From contig CM053158.1 of assembly GCA_028571685.1 (NCBI GenBank), forward strand, positions 52,544,001 to 52,608,000: DNA of 64,000 nucleotides, read 5' to 3'. The notes beneath the pieces were generated by a model. The model was not told where the DNA came from, ran no database searches, and saw only the letters and a list, made by a program, of their open reading frames with translations. This DNA comes from Heterohyrax brucei. Taxonomy: Eukaryota; Chordata; Mammalia; Hyracoidea; Procaviidae. How positions within the stretch are numbered: position 1 is the stretch's first letter; the number at the start of each line of letters is the position of its first letter. This document shows positions 43,541 to 54,960 of this stretch, one piece after another. A program made the position numbers and the translations under genes.

Positions 43541-45284
43541 TATTCATTTGTGTGTGAGAATTTTGTTCCCATTTTACCCTAGTCCTCCCTGGTACTCCCT
43601 CTTGCTGTCCCTGTCTGGGTAGTCAGCGGCAGTAGCCAGGTGCCAGACTCAGTTTGGTGTGCAGGCTATGGTAGTTTGGACTATTGGTCCTTTGACCCTT
43701 CCTTCGGGTCTCTGGTTTTCTTTATTTGGCCTTGTATGAGCTCAAGTTTGACAATATCTGTCTACAGCTATTTTTGTGTGCCTGGTCAATTCCTTCTTAT
43801 TATGAACTCAAGCTTCTGCCTCAGTTTCCTATTTAGTGTTCTAATCTTGCCTGAGACTGAAGGTTTGAGAAGCAGGCTTGTTGCCTGCCTTTCTAGATGT
43901 CACTGCAGGAGGGCTGGGCCCAGTTTTCCGTTCCCCACTTTTATCTCAGGCCTTGGCTTGGGTTCTACTTCACTCAACTTCCTACTTGTCTGAAGCTCTA
44001 GTTTGGAAAGTCCTTAGCCCTTTTTCTTGAAATATTAGGTGGAACCTAAAAGTGGTTGACTGCCAGCTGTTATCATCTGGCTTGATGTTATTTTTATTAA
44101 CTACCTACTACTTTCTCCCAAGAACATTAATTATCTTAAAGAATTGTGAGGAGTATACAAAATAATGTGCCTAAAATGCCTAGCCAGTGCTTGGTATATA
44201 GTAATCTGTCATTAAAATGTTATCTGTTACTATAATCCTGTCTAAAAAGATAAGACAATCATTTTATTAACATGAATATTGAGGCATGAGAGGTTGTCTG
44301 AAAATACAGCAAGTAAAAGCCGGAGGCATGACTTAGCATCATACATTTCCCCTTCCACATCCTATGATTTACCCACTGTGGTACCCCCAACTGTATTGGT
44401 AAGGCCCCCAAATTATCTTTGGGGATACTATTTTGACTTTCTGCAGTCCTTGCCCCAGTCCTTGTACTTCTTTGTCAGCTGAACACTTAGTCACAAGAGG
44501 TTCTGCTTTCAGGCAGTGGCAATTCTGGGGCAAGGCCGGCTCTGAGGATCTCCTTGGATTGTCTCTGTACCAGAGTGATTCCAGGCATAAAGAGAGGTCA
44601 AGGGGGAGGTAAGCCTTGGGAGGACACAGTTTTGGAACAGAAACCTTCTGGCTATAACGATGGGACTGCTAACGGAAATTTGCTTCCAGGCCACCATAAG
44701 TATTTTAGGGTTGGCCAATGTTCAGGAGCCCAGGGAAGGATGGTTATTATCCTGAATAGTACCAAGGGCATTGGTGGAGAATCAGGTCAGATAAGCTGGC
44801 CAACAGCTGGTTGCAAGGGTAATGGTGCTTATCAGTGAAGATATTACTCAAAACAAGGGGGCAAAAGAGTCTCTGTGAAGGATGGTGTCTACTACCAACA
44901 GTGGCATCCTTGCCAATAATCCTAGAGGGAGCTGAATTCTTGAGCAAGCTCTGCCTGCCAGGCCATGTTCCCACATGGGCCACATCACTTATTTTCATTC
45001 TCTTGCAGGTAGAGATGGATTCTTACTGGTCCCAGAGTAAAAGGTAAGAGGAGCTAGAAGAGGGAACCACAAGAAATTTGGTTCCCCTATGAGACAGATA
45101 AACAGTTCTGCAGGACCTTTGGAATTACGTGGTATTAAGGGGTGATAAATTGCTTTCATTTACTGAAAAACATAGAACATCTATTCATTACTCGTTTAGT
45201 ACTTGAGACCTACTGATGGGTAAAATACTACTCTAAATGCCTAGGATGAGACAACAAATCATTCCTAATATTTAACTCCACCAC
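43541..45284. other. Mostly unrecognised; possible MIR tail near 44140-44235
   Basis: 'aaaatgcctagccagtgctt' followed by 'ggtatatagtaatc' resembles a MIR 3' end. Open frames at 43640-43993, 44554-44838 and 44835-45047 lack splice or domain support. Confidence 0.4.
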
Positions 45285-45440
45285 TTAGCTGTTAGTCATA
45301 CTATGGTGGCTTAGTTGTTGCTGTGAAGCTGAAAGTTACGTCACTGGTATTTCCAATACCAACAGAGTCATCCTTGGTGGACTGGTTTCAGTGAGCCTTC
45401 CTGACAAGACAAACCAGGAAGAAAGGTCTGTTCTAGGGGA
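45285..45440 (+). repeat. Orphan RTE LINE 5' end
   Basis: 'catactatggtggcttagtt', 'gttgctgtgaagctgaaagt' and 'ggtttcagtgagccttcc' match the first about 150 bp of the RTE at 32189. No RTE body follows. This is unusual for an element normally truncated at its 5' end. Confidence 0.7.
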
Positions 45441-45644
45441 TGCCTTTCCAGTCCTGACCTTGGCTTCCCCATGTAGTCAAAAACATCCCATATTCTGCCC
45501 ATTACCGTACTGCCTGTTAGTTCAAGTGCAAAGTTTGTTTCATCTTCTTTTCCAGGAAGCCCTCCCACCACTATGGCCTTCTCCCATTTCCCTTTTCATC
45601 AGTACGATCAGTAGTTTCCAGCACCAAATCTAACAGTCATCCTT

Positions 45645-46092
45645 TGTTGTGGATTTAATTATGTTCTCCCAACCTAGAAAATATGTGTTGTAAATCCTAA
45701 CCTCTACACCTGTGGATGTAATGTAATATGACAATGGGATTTTCGTTATTATGGTAATGTGGCCATATCAATATACGGTATATCTCAACCAATCACTTTT
45801 GTGACATAAAAGATCAGACTTAGCACAGAAATAAGCACAAACAAGTACAGGGAGATAGATGTCATATGAAGATATCTGAAGAATGCGGAGAACAGTAGAG
45901 AAGCTTAGACTAGAATTTTCTCCCAGAGCAGAGAGATTTTTTCCCCAGAGCCAGAGGCAGAGCCCTGAATTTGGACTTCTAGAGCCCTAAACTATGGGAC
46001 TCATCAACACACAACAAACCATGAGAAAATAACTTCTATTCTTTAAAGCCACTTGTGATATTTCTGTTCCAGCTGTGCTAGGAGACCGAGAC
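45645..46092 (+). repeat. MaLR-type LTR, sense
   Basis: Starts 'tgttgtggatttaattatgt', with 'gtgttgtaaatcctaacctc', 'ctgaatttggacttctagag' and 'gccacttgtgatatttctgt'. Same family as 5741-6243 and 41033-41434. The right end is unclear and no exact duplication is seen. Confidence 0.7.
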
Positions 46093-46198
46093 CTCTATAC
46101 ACAGACATCTATTGCCTACCAACCTGAATATATGCTTGTGGAGAGCAGAGCTCATTTCATATATTGCTGAGAAGACCTTTCTCATAGGACATGTTCAA

Positions 46199-49100
46199 CA
46201 AGTATCAGAAAGATGTTTAGTTTATCATTTTTATTGTGATTAAGTGAAAGTATACAATCCTAATTAAATTTACATGTCAGCCCGTCTGCAGTTCCTTTTG
46301 CTCTCCTTGCCCAGTGACTGCACACTCCTCCTTATCATTCTATACTTGTCATATCCGCTTAACCATCTCCTGTCCCCTCCTCTTCACCTCCTCCTTTCCC
46401 ATCTAGAAAGAGACTAGTAGGACAGCTCCCTATAAATGCAGAGAACCACAAAGTACACACACCACATGATCACACTGCATCCCCCAAGTCCAGTCCATTT
46501 TTGTCCGAAGAGTTGATCTCAGTAGTATTTTATGGACAGGAACAGAAGCAAGTCTAGGGGACGTGTTTCCAGGAGATCCCCCAGACCATCAGACCATCAT
46601 AGACCATCACAGACATCATCATGTGGTCTTTCAGTAGAGTTCTTGAGCTGTACCCCTCTTTTTCTCATGTTGCCACAGGGACTCAACATTGTGTGCCCCA
46701 TCACGGCTGTCTTTGGTGGTGGCCAGGCACCATCTGGTTCTTCTGGTCACTTGCTGATACAGTCTCCCATTCACATGGCTCCTTGTGTCTCCTGGATGCT
46801 TTTTACCTCATGTCTTTGTTGTTCTCAGTAATAATCTGTTCTGGGTGAGCTGGGACCATTTGGTGTTCCTCAGACGGCAGCTTGTTAGCATTTAAGACCC
46901 CAGACACCACTCACCAATACGGGGTGCAGAAGACACTCTTAGCAATAGGCTAGTTACACCAGTCTGCCATGATGTCCCTGAAGAGCATGGTCCCCAGATT
47001 CTGGTCTGCTACTTTATCCTTGCAATATTGGGTTAACATTAAAAGAGTTTTCAGTTTATGGTGAAGACCGGTTGATCTACTTTCTACTGTGTGCTGTCAC
47101 TGCTTTCACCTAACCAAATTTCTATCAACTATTAATCTATGACCAACCATTTGTAGCCGTCAGAGTCTTCTGTACATAAGTCTATTTGTCAGTCCTTATA
47201 GAAGCAGTCTCATACAATATTTGTCCTTGTGCTGCTGACTGATTTCACTCAGCATGTCTTCCAGTGGAAACCAGACTATGAGATGCTTCCTAAAAGCATC
47301 ATTGTTCTTTATCAATGTATAGTGTTTCACTGAGTATATGTACCATAGTTTCTTTATCCATTCATCTGTTGTTGGGCATCTGGGTTGATTCCATCTTTTA
47401 GCTATTGTGGACTGTGCTACAATAAACATGTGCATGTAGCTGTTCATGTGACAGCCTTTGTTTCTATAGGATATATTCTAAATAGTGGGATTACTAGATC
47501 AAATGGTATATCTGTTTCCAGCTTTTCAAGGAAGTGCCAAACTGCTTTCCAAAGAGGTTGTACCATTTTGTAATCCCACCAGCAGTGCAGGAGGGTTCCC
47601 ATCTCCCCACAGCCTCACCAGCATTTGTTGTTTTGTAGTTTTGGATCATGGCCAATCTTGTTGGGGTGAGATGTTGTCTCATTGAAGTTTTGATTTGGAG
47701 TTCTCTGATAGCTACCGATCATGAACATTTCTTCATGTGTCTTTTGGCTGCCTGGATGTCCTCTTTGGTGAAGTGTGTGTCCATCTCCTTTGCCCAGCAG
47801 TTAATTGGGTTATTTACCTTTTCCTTGTTGATACTTTGCAGTGCCTTATAGATTATGGAGATCAGATGTTGGTCTGACATGTAGTTGGCAAATATTTTTT
47901 TCCATTCTGATGGTGGTCTTTTAACTTTTTTCATAAAGTCACTGGATGAGCAAAAGTATCTGATTCTTAGTAGTTCCTATTTACCTATTTTTTTCTTCTG
48001 TTAATCGTGGTTGGTTTGTCAGACTTTGGTCTGTCTAAGCTGTGTATTAAAACTTCCATTTTTGACCCTATTTTTTCTTGCATGATCTTTGTCATTTTAG
48101 GTTTGATATATAGGTCTTTGATCCATTTTGAGTTCATTTTTGTGTAAGGTGTGAGATACGGGTCTTGTTTCAATTTTTTGCAGATGGATATCCAATTTTG
48201 CCAACATCATTTGTTAAAGAGACTATTGTTACCCTAGTTTAAAATCTTAGGGTCTTTGTCACATATCAGCTGTTCATACGAAGATGGTGGCGTGTCCGTA
48301 GTCTCAACCCTGTTCCATTGGTACCAAGCTATTTTGACTACTGTGGCAGAGTAACAGGTTCTCAAGTTGGATAGTGTGAGTCCTCCCACTGTATTCCTCT
48401 TCTTCAGTAGTGCTTTACAGATCCAGGGTTTCTTCCCTTTCCAAACAAAGTGGGTGATTTGTTTCTCCATCTCATTAAAAAAATGACACCAGAATTTGTA
48501 TTTGGATTGCACTGCATATGTAAATTGCTTTGTGCAAAATGGACATTTTCACAATGTTAAGTCTTCCTGTCCATGAGCAGGGTAGGTTTCTCCATTTATG
48601 TAAGTCTCTTTAGTTTATTTATTTATTTTTTGACTACGCAAAGGCATTCAACTATGTGGGTCAAAACAAATTATGGATAACATTGTAAAGAATAAGAATT
48701 CCAGAACAATTGAGTATGCTCTTGCAGAACCTGTACATGGAATAAAAGGCAGTCACTCAAACAGAACAAGAAGATACTACATGGTTGAAAATCAAGAAAG
48801 GTCTGTTTCAGGGTTGCATTCTTTCACCATACTTGTTTACTATGTAACTGACGAAACAATCTGAGAAAGTGGGCTATCTGAAGAAGATCAAGGCACTGGG
48901 TTCGGAAGCGGACTCCTCAACAACCGGTGACATGCAGACGACACCTCCTTGCTGACTGAATGCAGACGACAGTTACGGGCTTCAATGTGGATGACACCTC
49001 AACATAAAACAAAAGTCCTCACAACTGGCCCAGTAAGCAACATCATGATGACTGGATGGAAGACTGGAGTTGTCAAAGATTTCATTTTTCTGGGATCTAC

Positions 49101-49672
49101 AATCCATGTCCATGGAAACAGCAGTGAAGAAATCAAATGACATACTGCACTGGGCAAATCAGCTGCAAAAGACCTCTTTAAAGTATTAAAAGTCCAAGAC
49201 GTCACCTTGAGAACTAAGTTGCACCTGATCTAAGCCATGGTATTTTCAACTGCCTCATATGCATGTGAAAGTTTATCAATAAATAAGAGAGACCAAAGAA
49301 GAATTGAAACATTTGAATTATGGTGTTGCTGAAGAACAATAAATATGCTACGGACTGCTAGAAGAAAGGACAATTCTTTCTTGGAAGAAATACAGCCGGA
49401 GTGCTCCTTGGAAGAGAGGATGGCAAGACTCAGTACATAGTAATCTCATGTTATCAGAAACAACCAGTCCCTGGAGAAAGACATCATACTTGGTAAAATA
49501 GAGAGTCACTGAAAAAGAGGAAGACTATCAGTCGGATGAAATGACACAGTGGCTGCAATGGCAGACTCAAGCATAGCAATGATTGTGAGGACGACACAGG
49601 AACATTCAGTGTTTCTGCTGTACGTTGATTCACCGTGAGTCAGAATCCACTTGACACCACCCAACAACAACC
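46199..49672 (+). pseudogene. RTE LINE (reverse transcriptase part and 3' end) split by an L1
   Basis: Left stub 46199-46225 ('gtatcagaaagatgttta') continues, after an inserted L1, at about 48619 ('ttttttgactacgcaaaggc'). In the RTE at 32189-35283 these two stretches are adjacent (near 34200-34230), so one element was split. The right part carries active-site codons reading His-Ala-Asp-Asp ('catgcagacgac', about 48930) and ends 'cacccaacaacaacctcac'. 5'-truncated, with many stops. Confidence 0.85.
46226..48608 (-). mobile_element. 5'-truncated L1 inserted into RTE, 10-bp duplication
   Basis: Antisense L1 with 3'UTR (46226-47195) and ORF2 C-terminal third (47196-48608), broken by frameshifts. 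'tttagtttat' occurs at 46216-46225 and 48609-48618 as the target-site duplication. The Cys/His motif has a stop within it and a Tyr in place of the last Cys. Pieces such as 'TAKRWNQPRCPTTDEWI' (47447-47196) and 'KQITHFVWKGKKPWICKALL' (48512-48234) identify ORF2. Confidence 0.9.
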
Positions 49673-51220
49673 TCACTCATCACTGTCTGACGGGGTGTCC
49701 AGTGCTCTGAGATAAAAACCTATTCATAACTCATTTCTCTGTGAATGACGCAGCACTTTTTTTTTTAAGACCAAGGACTTGTCTTCCCAGCCTTGATTGA
49801 AGATTTAAAACACATGGCAATGAAGGCTAAAGAATGAACTTGCTCAACTCTGAGAAAACCTTAGATGTAGCCTCTGTGGAATAGTATCAAAGAAGCCATT
49901 TACCTCTGTATCCATGTGAGACTTTTTGTATCTTTCTCATTAATATTTGCAGGGCAAAGTGTATTTAACAAGTAAGGAACATGAGAAGTTTTAGAATTAA
50001 AGGATTCAACCCACCTTCTGGCTCCTTCCAGGAGTATACGACTCGATGGTTTGCCATGCAACACCCTAACATACAAACCCATGCCTACTTGCTTGTAAAG
50101 ATTTTAGTCTTTTAAAGATGTCTTGTTTGTAAGCTAAAACCATCCTTTGGCGGGGGGACTGTCAAGAGATTGTAGGTGGGTCAGCACATGAGGCAGAGAG
50201 GAGTCTTCATAGTCTCAGCTAAAACATCTGTATGTGTTTCTTCTTGGGCCCTTAACTGCATAAGTGGATTTCCAATTGCATTTCAGCACATCATACTCCC
50301 ATCTGCGCCTTCTTAGTTATGCTTTGATATGAAGACAGTGAAAGTCTCTAGCATCTAGTTTGTGTGTCTCTCTGTTTTTGTGGGTGTACTCACTGAACTC
50401 AATTTTGGAAATGTGGCCTTCGGTGGCTCATTTTTGTATGATTGGTATATAATGATACTCATCAGTGGCTTATTGCTGTGTAATCAAAACTACTCAAGAT
50501 TTCAATGCTGCACTAATATTAACTCCCACCATTTACTATTTTAATGAAGTGAGTGTTGATATAAACATTTGCATACTTATTTGTCAATACAAACAGATTT
50601 GATGTGGAGTAATAAGGTCATTAAAAGTAATCACATATTTACATTTTTAATCACCACTTGCCCCACCCCCCTTGCTCTATTTCCTCTCCTCTGCACCATT
50701 GCACTAAATAAATTAACGAGGTAGAATTGAAACCACTGTTCGGGACCACTACAGGTCTTCCCATTATAGAATCCATCACTGTCTCTTGAGAATCTGCTGG
50801 CAATTGCCAAGCTACAGAAGAAGGTCACTTGCTTGACTCAGATTCCTACAAGGTATGATGCTCATATGTGCTCAGGAGACACTGAGCTGAGCTGTGGCTT
50901 GTCTTGTAAGAACTTAAGACTTGTTAGTTTGATGCATTTGGTAAATCTCAGATGAGATCAAAACAAAAATGGAGCCAACAAATACCATTTCTTCAGGTTA
51001 AGTCTAAATCTCAAGCTACATGGATGCATGTACTTACCCCAGCTCCTTTGCAAGTCTGTTGTCCTTGCCCTTTGTTTTAAGCCAGCTCAGAGCTAGGCAG
51101 TGGAGACAAGCTCTGGAAAATGGAACAAACTGGGCTATGCAGGCAGGAGGAAGCTGGAGCTGCTTTCTGGAAGCCAAGGTGCTGAATATTAAAGGCAGAA
51201 GAGATCTCTGAGATACTTTG
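49673..51220. other. No recognised feature (unique-looking sequence)
   Basis: About 1.5 kb without recognised repeats; short T-run near 49755. Nothing supports a gene. Confidence 0.45.
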
Positions 51221-51224
51221 TCTA

Positions 51225-51310
51225 AAACTCTGATTTTATAGATAAGTACCTAGAGGCTCCAAGCAGTGATATGATTTGCCCAGAGTCACACAATCATTTC
51301 AGATTCTTCC
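51225..51310 (+). repeat. MIR fragment
   Basis: 'gattttatagataagtacct' followed by 'gatttgcccagagtcacaca' matches the MIR core. Confidence 0.5.
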
Positions 51311-51352
51311 TCAAAATTCTTCTTCAGAACGGTCTTCTGGGGATTCAGTCAG

Positions 51353-51843
51353 TGTCTCAGTCATCTAGTACTCCTATAACAGAAATACCACAGGTGGCTG
51401 GCTCAAGATAGAGAAATTTATTCTGTCAGTCTTGTGGGCTGTAAGTTCAAATTCAGGACAACAGCGACAGGGGAAGTCCTTGTCTGTTGGCTCTGGAGGA
51501 AGGTCCTTGGAGCCAGTCTTCTCCTGGACTGAGACATTCTGAGATGCAGGGACCCTGGGTCCTTTCCAAAAGACACACACTGCTGTTGATATTGCTTTCT
51601 TGGTGGTAGGAGGTCCCCAACTCTCTACTTGGCTCCTTTTCCTTTAGTTCCCAAGAGATTGTCTCAAGACATAATATAATCTTACAGAGTCCTGCCTCAC
51701 TAACGCCACTGCTGTCCATCCTTTCACTAACATCATAGATGCATAATTTACAACATATAGGAATATCACACAATACTGAGAATCATGGCCTAGCCAAATT
51801 GCTACACATATTTTTTTTGAAAGACACAATTCAATCTGTGACA
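51353..51843 (-). repeat. MaLR-type solo LTR (antisense)
   Basis: 491 bp, 'tgtctcagtcatctagtact' to 'aattcaatctgtgaca', the same length as 20700-21190. It is flanked by 'gtcag' (51348-51352) and 'gtcat' (51844-51848), a 4-of-5 match. A T-run at 51879-51901 follows. Confidence 0.8.
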
Positions 51844-51901
51844 GTCATTAATAAACAGCAGTTTTCCAAAGTCTCCCTTTTCATTTTTTTTTTTTTTTTT
51901 T

Positions 51902-52265
51902 AAATCTACCTATCTTTCATTCTCCTCTCCCCTGCATCACTTTTGGATAACCATTATTGGAAACTTTTTCTTCCACACTGATAGTTTTGGTGGAATAGTA
52001 AATCAAGGTGACCCCCCAAAAAGGATAGGCTTGTAACTCAAGGCCAATTGTATTCTCTCTCTTTGAAGTTTATATCTTGAGCCACACAGATCAAAAATGA
52101 TTGGAGTTGATTCATCACAGTATGCAGTACCTAGAGGAGACTGTCTCCTGGTTCCTGCTTCATACAACTCAGGAGCCACTCCGGCTTTTTCTGAAAGCTG
52201 GTGCTTTAGCTTTTGATTCTGGAAGTGCCCTTATAATCTGTGGCAGATATTGTGGATGGACTAAC
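51902..52265. other. No recognised feature
   Basis: Unique-looking sequence between an LTR and MER20. Confidence 0.5.
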
Positions 52266-52267
52266 TC

Positions 52268-52479
52268 AATGGTTCTCAAGCAGGAGGCTATTTTGCCTCA
52301 TGGGGGACATTTGGCAATGTCTGGAGACATTTGTGGTTGTTGTAACTGAGGAAGAGGTGTCACTGGCATCTAACGAGCAGAGACCATGGATGTTAAACAC
52401 CCTATGGTACATAAAACATCCTCTCACAACAAAGCATCACCCGCTCCAGACTGCCAACGGTGTTGAGGTTGAGAAACTA
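52268..52479 (+). repeat. MER20 hAT-Charlie element
   Basis: 'aatggttctcaagcaggagg', 'gggggacatttggcaatgtc', 'cactggcatctaacgagcag', ending 'gaggttgagaaact'. Nearly full length. It contains 'ggagacatttgtggttgttg'. Confidence 0.85.
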
Positions 52480-52484
52480 ATCCA

Positions 52485-53855
52485 GTACCCATTTCCATCC
52501 CTGTTTCTTGCCTGCTTCTATATCAACATTTAAAAAAAAAAAAGTCACTTTCCCAGTCTATTGCAGTTAAGGGTTAGGATTTCAGGTGATAACAGTTCTG
52601 GCCAATGAGATTTAAGCAGAAATCTGCTCTCCTGATGAAAGGGACAGGAAGGGCCTCTTCCTCTGGCCTTAAAGGAAGATAAGAAAAATGCCAAGAGCAT
52701 CACAGGTCCCTAGTTCTTTTATTGTCTAGCCATTGATCCAATCTGAATGGCTGCCTCCTTTCAGAGTTCTTTCTGTTGAAGAACATTAATCCTTCATTTG
52801 TTTAAGCCACTTGTAGTCAAGTGCTTCTTTATTCACAGCCGAGAGCATTCCACTCCTCCCAAGATATTGTTTTTCTGTTGATGTTTGCTATAGTCTGATT
52901 TCATTCTGTTGCAAAAGAATTTGGCTTGAGACAGCACACAGAATCTGAGCCTTGGTGAACTATGGACTGCAGCCAGGACTGAGGCTTTCTTCCTGTTTAT
53001 CTTAATACTGACTGAATTTTGAGTATGTACAGGGAGCCAAGATAGTCAACTCTTTGTTACCACTCAGCAATATTCTTGGATCTGTGCTTTGTGATAAGAT
53101 TTGTGATAAACATTACTTTTCCTTTGCTCTCTGCTTTTCAATTACAGGTCAGGGAATTCCTTCATCCTAAAGTTAACTAGATATATTTACAGGGAAGACC
53201 TTTTTCAGTTAGGTCTAGAAATAGAGCTAAGAATTTTTTTTTTAAATCATGTTCCTCTACAAAGTGCCCAAAAACTGACAACAGGCATTTCAATTAGTGA
53301 GAAGCCTGCATATCGGAATGGAGTAGACAAGGCAGGGAAGCATAGGCCCTTCTCCTGATGCCCCTTTCTCCTTGATGCTTCTCCCAAAACTGCCTACAGG
53401 GTTCTTCCTGGGGCTGAAAGTGAAGGCAGTGCCAGAGATCACCCCTAGATCATGGCTTAATTGCTACTGGACTGGAGTTTTTTCTGCTGCTTTGGGTGTA
53501 GAAATCAGAGGGAGGGAGGCAGCCCTCCAGGCATGCTATGATTAAGACATGGACTGCAGCGGTCCCTGTTTCTCTGTCCTCGTGGAGATTCAGCCCTCTC
53601 AGGGTGCAATGGCTCCTGACGCAGGCTCATCCCCACATCGGCTTTTAGTGCAGGGTCAGCTCTGCCCTGTCCCTCATTTTTCACATTGCTACTTTAGACG
53701 CGAAGGCTTGTCGTTCTGTGGCTTATTTTCTCTGCACAGCACACTCTGAGGGCCTGGGATCTTAACCAGCATTGGTTTCATAACCTGCTCTTGATCAAGG
53801 TGACAAAGTCGAGTAAACTCTTCAAAACTAAAACATATTGGAGGCAGTATATGTG
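52485..53855. other. No recognised feature (unique-looking sequence)
   Basis: About 1.4 kb. No repeat or gene assigned; the open frame 53549-53749 is unsupported. Confidence 0.45.
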
Positions 53856-53859
53856 CTGT

Positions 53860-54145
53860 CGTTAGAGACACAGGGTCTGGAGTCTGACCGCTCAAGTTCA
53901 AATGAGTTTTTACCCCTTAATAATAATGTTAACAACAGCAACAGCAATTGCAAATAGTATTTATGGAGTTGATTACACTTAGCAGCTGTTTGATTTTCAT
54001 TGAGTTACTTAACATCTGAGCTCCCAGGTTACTACGAAGCAAAATGTGAATAAGAGGACCCAATTTATTTAACAGTTGTGAAGATGCCATTAGAGTGCCT
54101 GACATCTAGTGAGTAGTCAATAAATGTCAGTTTCTAACATGCTAG
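53860..54145 (+). repeat. MIR SINE, long copy
   Basis: 'cagggtctggagtctgaccg' at the 5' part and 'gtgcctgacatctagtgagt' then 'agtcaataaatgtcagt' at the 3' part follow the MIR order. A small A/C-rich insertion lies in the middle. Confidence 0.7.
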
Positions 54146-54156
54146 GGCTTAACTGA

Positions 54157-54340
54157 ACCCCATAGCCACAGGCCTCAGGTTGATCTTGACTCACAGCAGT
54201 GCCCTAGGGTTGCCAGGGCTGTAAATCTCTCCAGAAGCAGACTGCCACATCTTTCTGCCATGGAGCACTGGTCATTTTGAACCTCTGACCTCTTGGTTAG
54301 ACGTTAACATCACTTTAACCGCTGCAACACCAGGGCTCCT
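54157..54340 (-). repeat. AfroSINE, long (undeleted) form
   Basis: Antisense copy keeping the central block 'gaagcagactgccacatctt' and 'tctgccatggagcactggtc'. It ends 'gcaacaccagggctcctt'. This is the second long-form copy in the window. Confidence 0.9.
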
Positions 54341-54344
54341 TCGA

Positions 54345-54789
54345 CCAACTGCAAGTTACGAGAAATTCATATTAAAAGCCACATTTTACAGCAAACTTTT
54401 CAATTTGACCTATTCTGACTATTCAGGATGAAAGAAAAAGTTGAACTTTTTGAACTGTTTGAACTGTTGTAGTACGCTGACCACCTTTTATGCACATTAG
54501 ATAAAAAACCAAGATGCAAATACTGGAGGGTGCTAGCTTCCTTCTGTCCTCAGGTTATCTATTGTGAAGCTTGTCTTTGAGGCTGGATGGTTGACCTCTA
54601 TAGGACTGCTCTGAGTGTTGGAAGGTTTATGATTCAGTATTTGCTTCCTTTGATTTCTAGAGCAACCTTATATAATTTAAACACTATCTAGCAGAATTCA
54701 TTTCAGTGATTTTCTGTCGTTAAAGTGGGAGGGAAAATGGGCTGTTGAACTTAAATGAAGTGCCATCAGTGATGATGATAAATTATAAC
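54345..54789. other. No recognised feature
   Basis: Unique-looking sequence; nothing assigned. Confidence 0.5.
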
Positions 54790-54960
54790 AGAAGGTACAG
54801 ATACTGAATTATTACTGTGTGATGAGGGCCACACATCAGATCATACCACCCTGTGAGAAAAACCTAACTCCCATTATACTCAGGGTAAGTAAATAAGTAA
54901 CCTAGGACCCAAGTAAGGATTGGCAGAGCTGGGATCTAAACCTAAGACATCGTCGACCCT
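54790..54960 (+). repeat. MIR SINE fragment
   Basis: 'cagggtaagtaaataagtaa' and 'ggcagagctgggatctaaac' match the MIR 3' half. Confidence 0.6.

Noticed and set aside
43640-43993. 117-codon open frame with hydrophobic stretches
   Set aside because: Not conserved-looking, no CpG retention, no splice signals. Hydrophobicity comes from pyrimidine-rich DNA.
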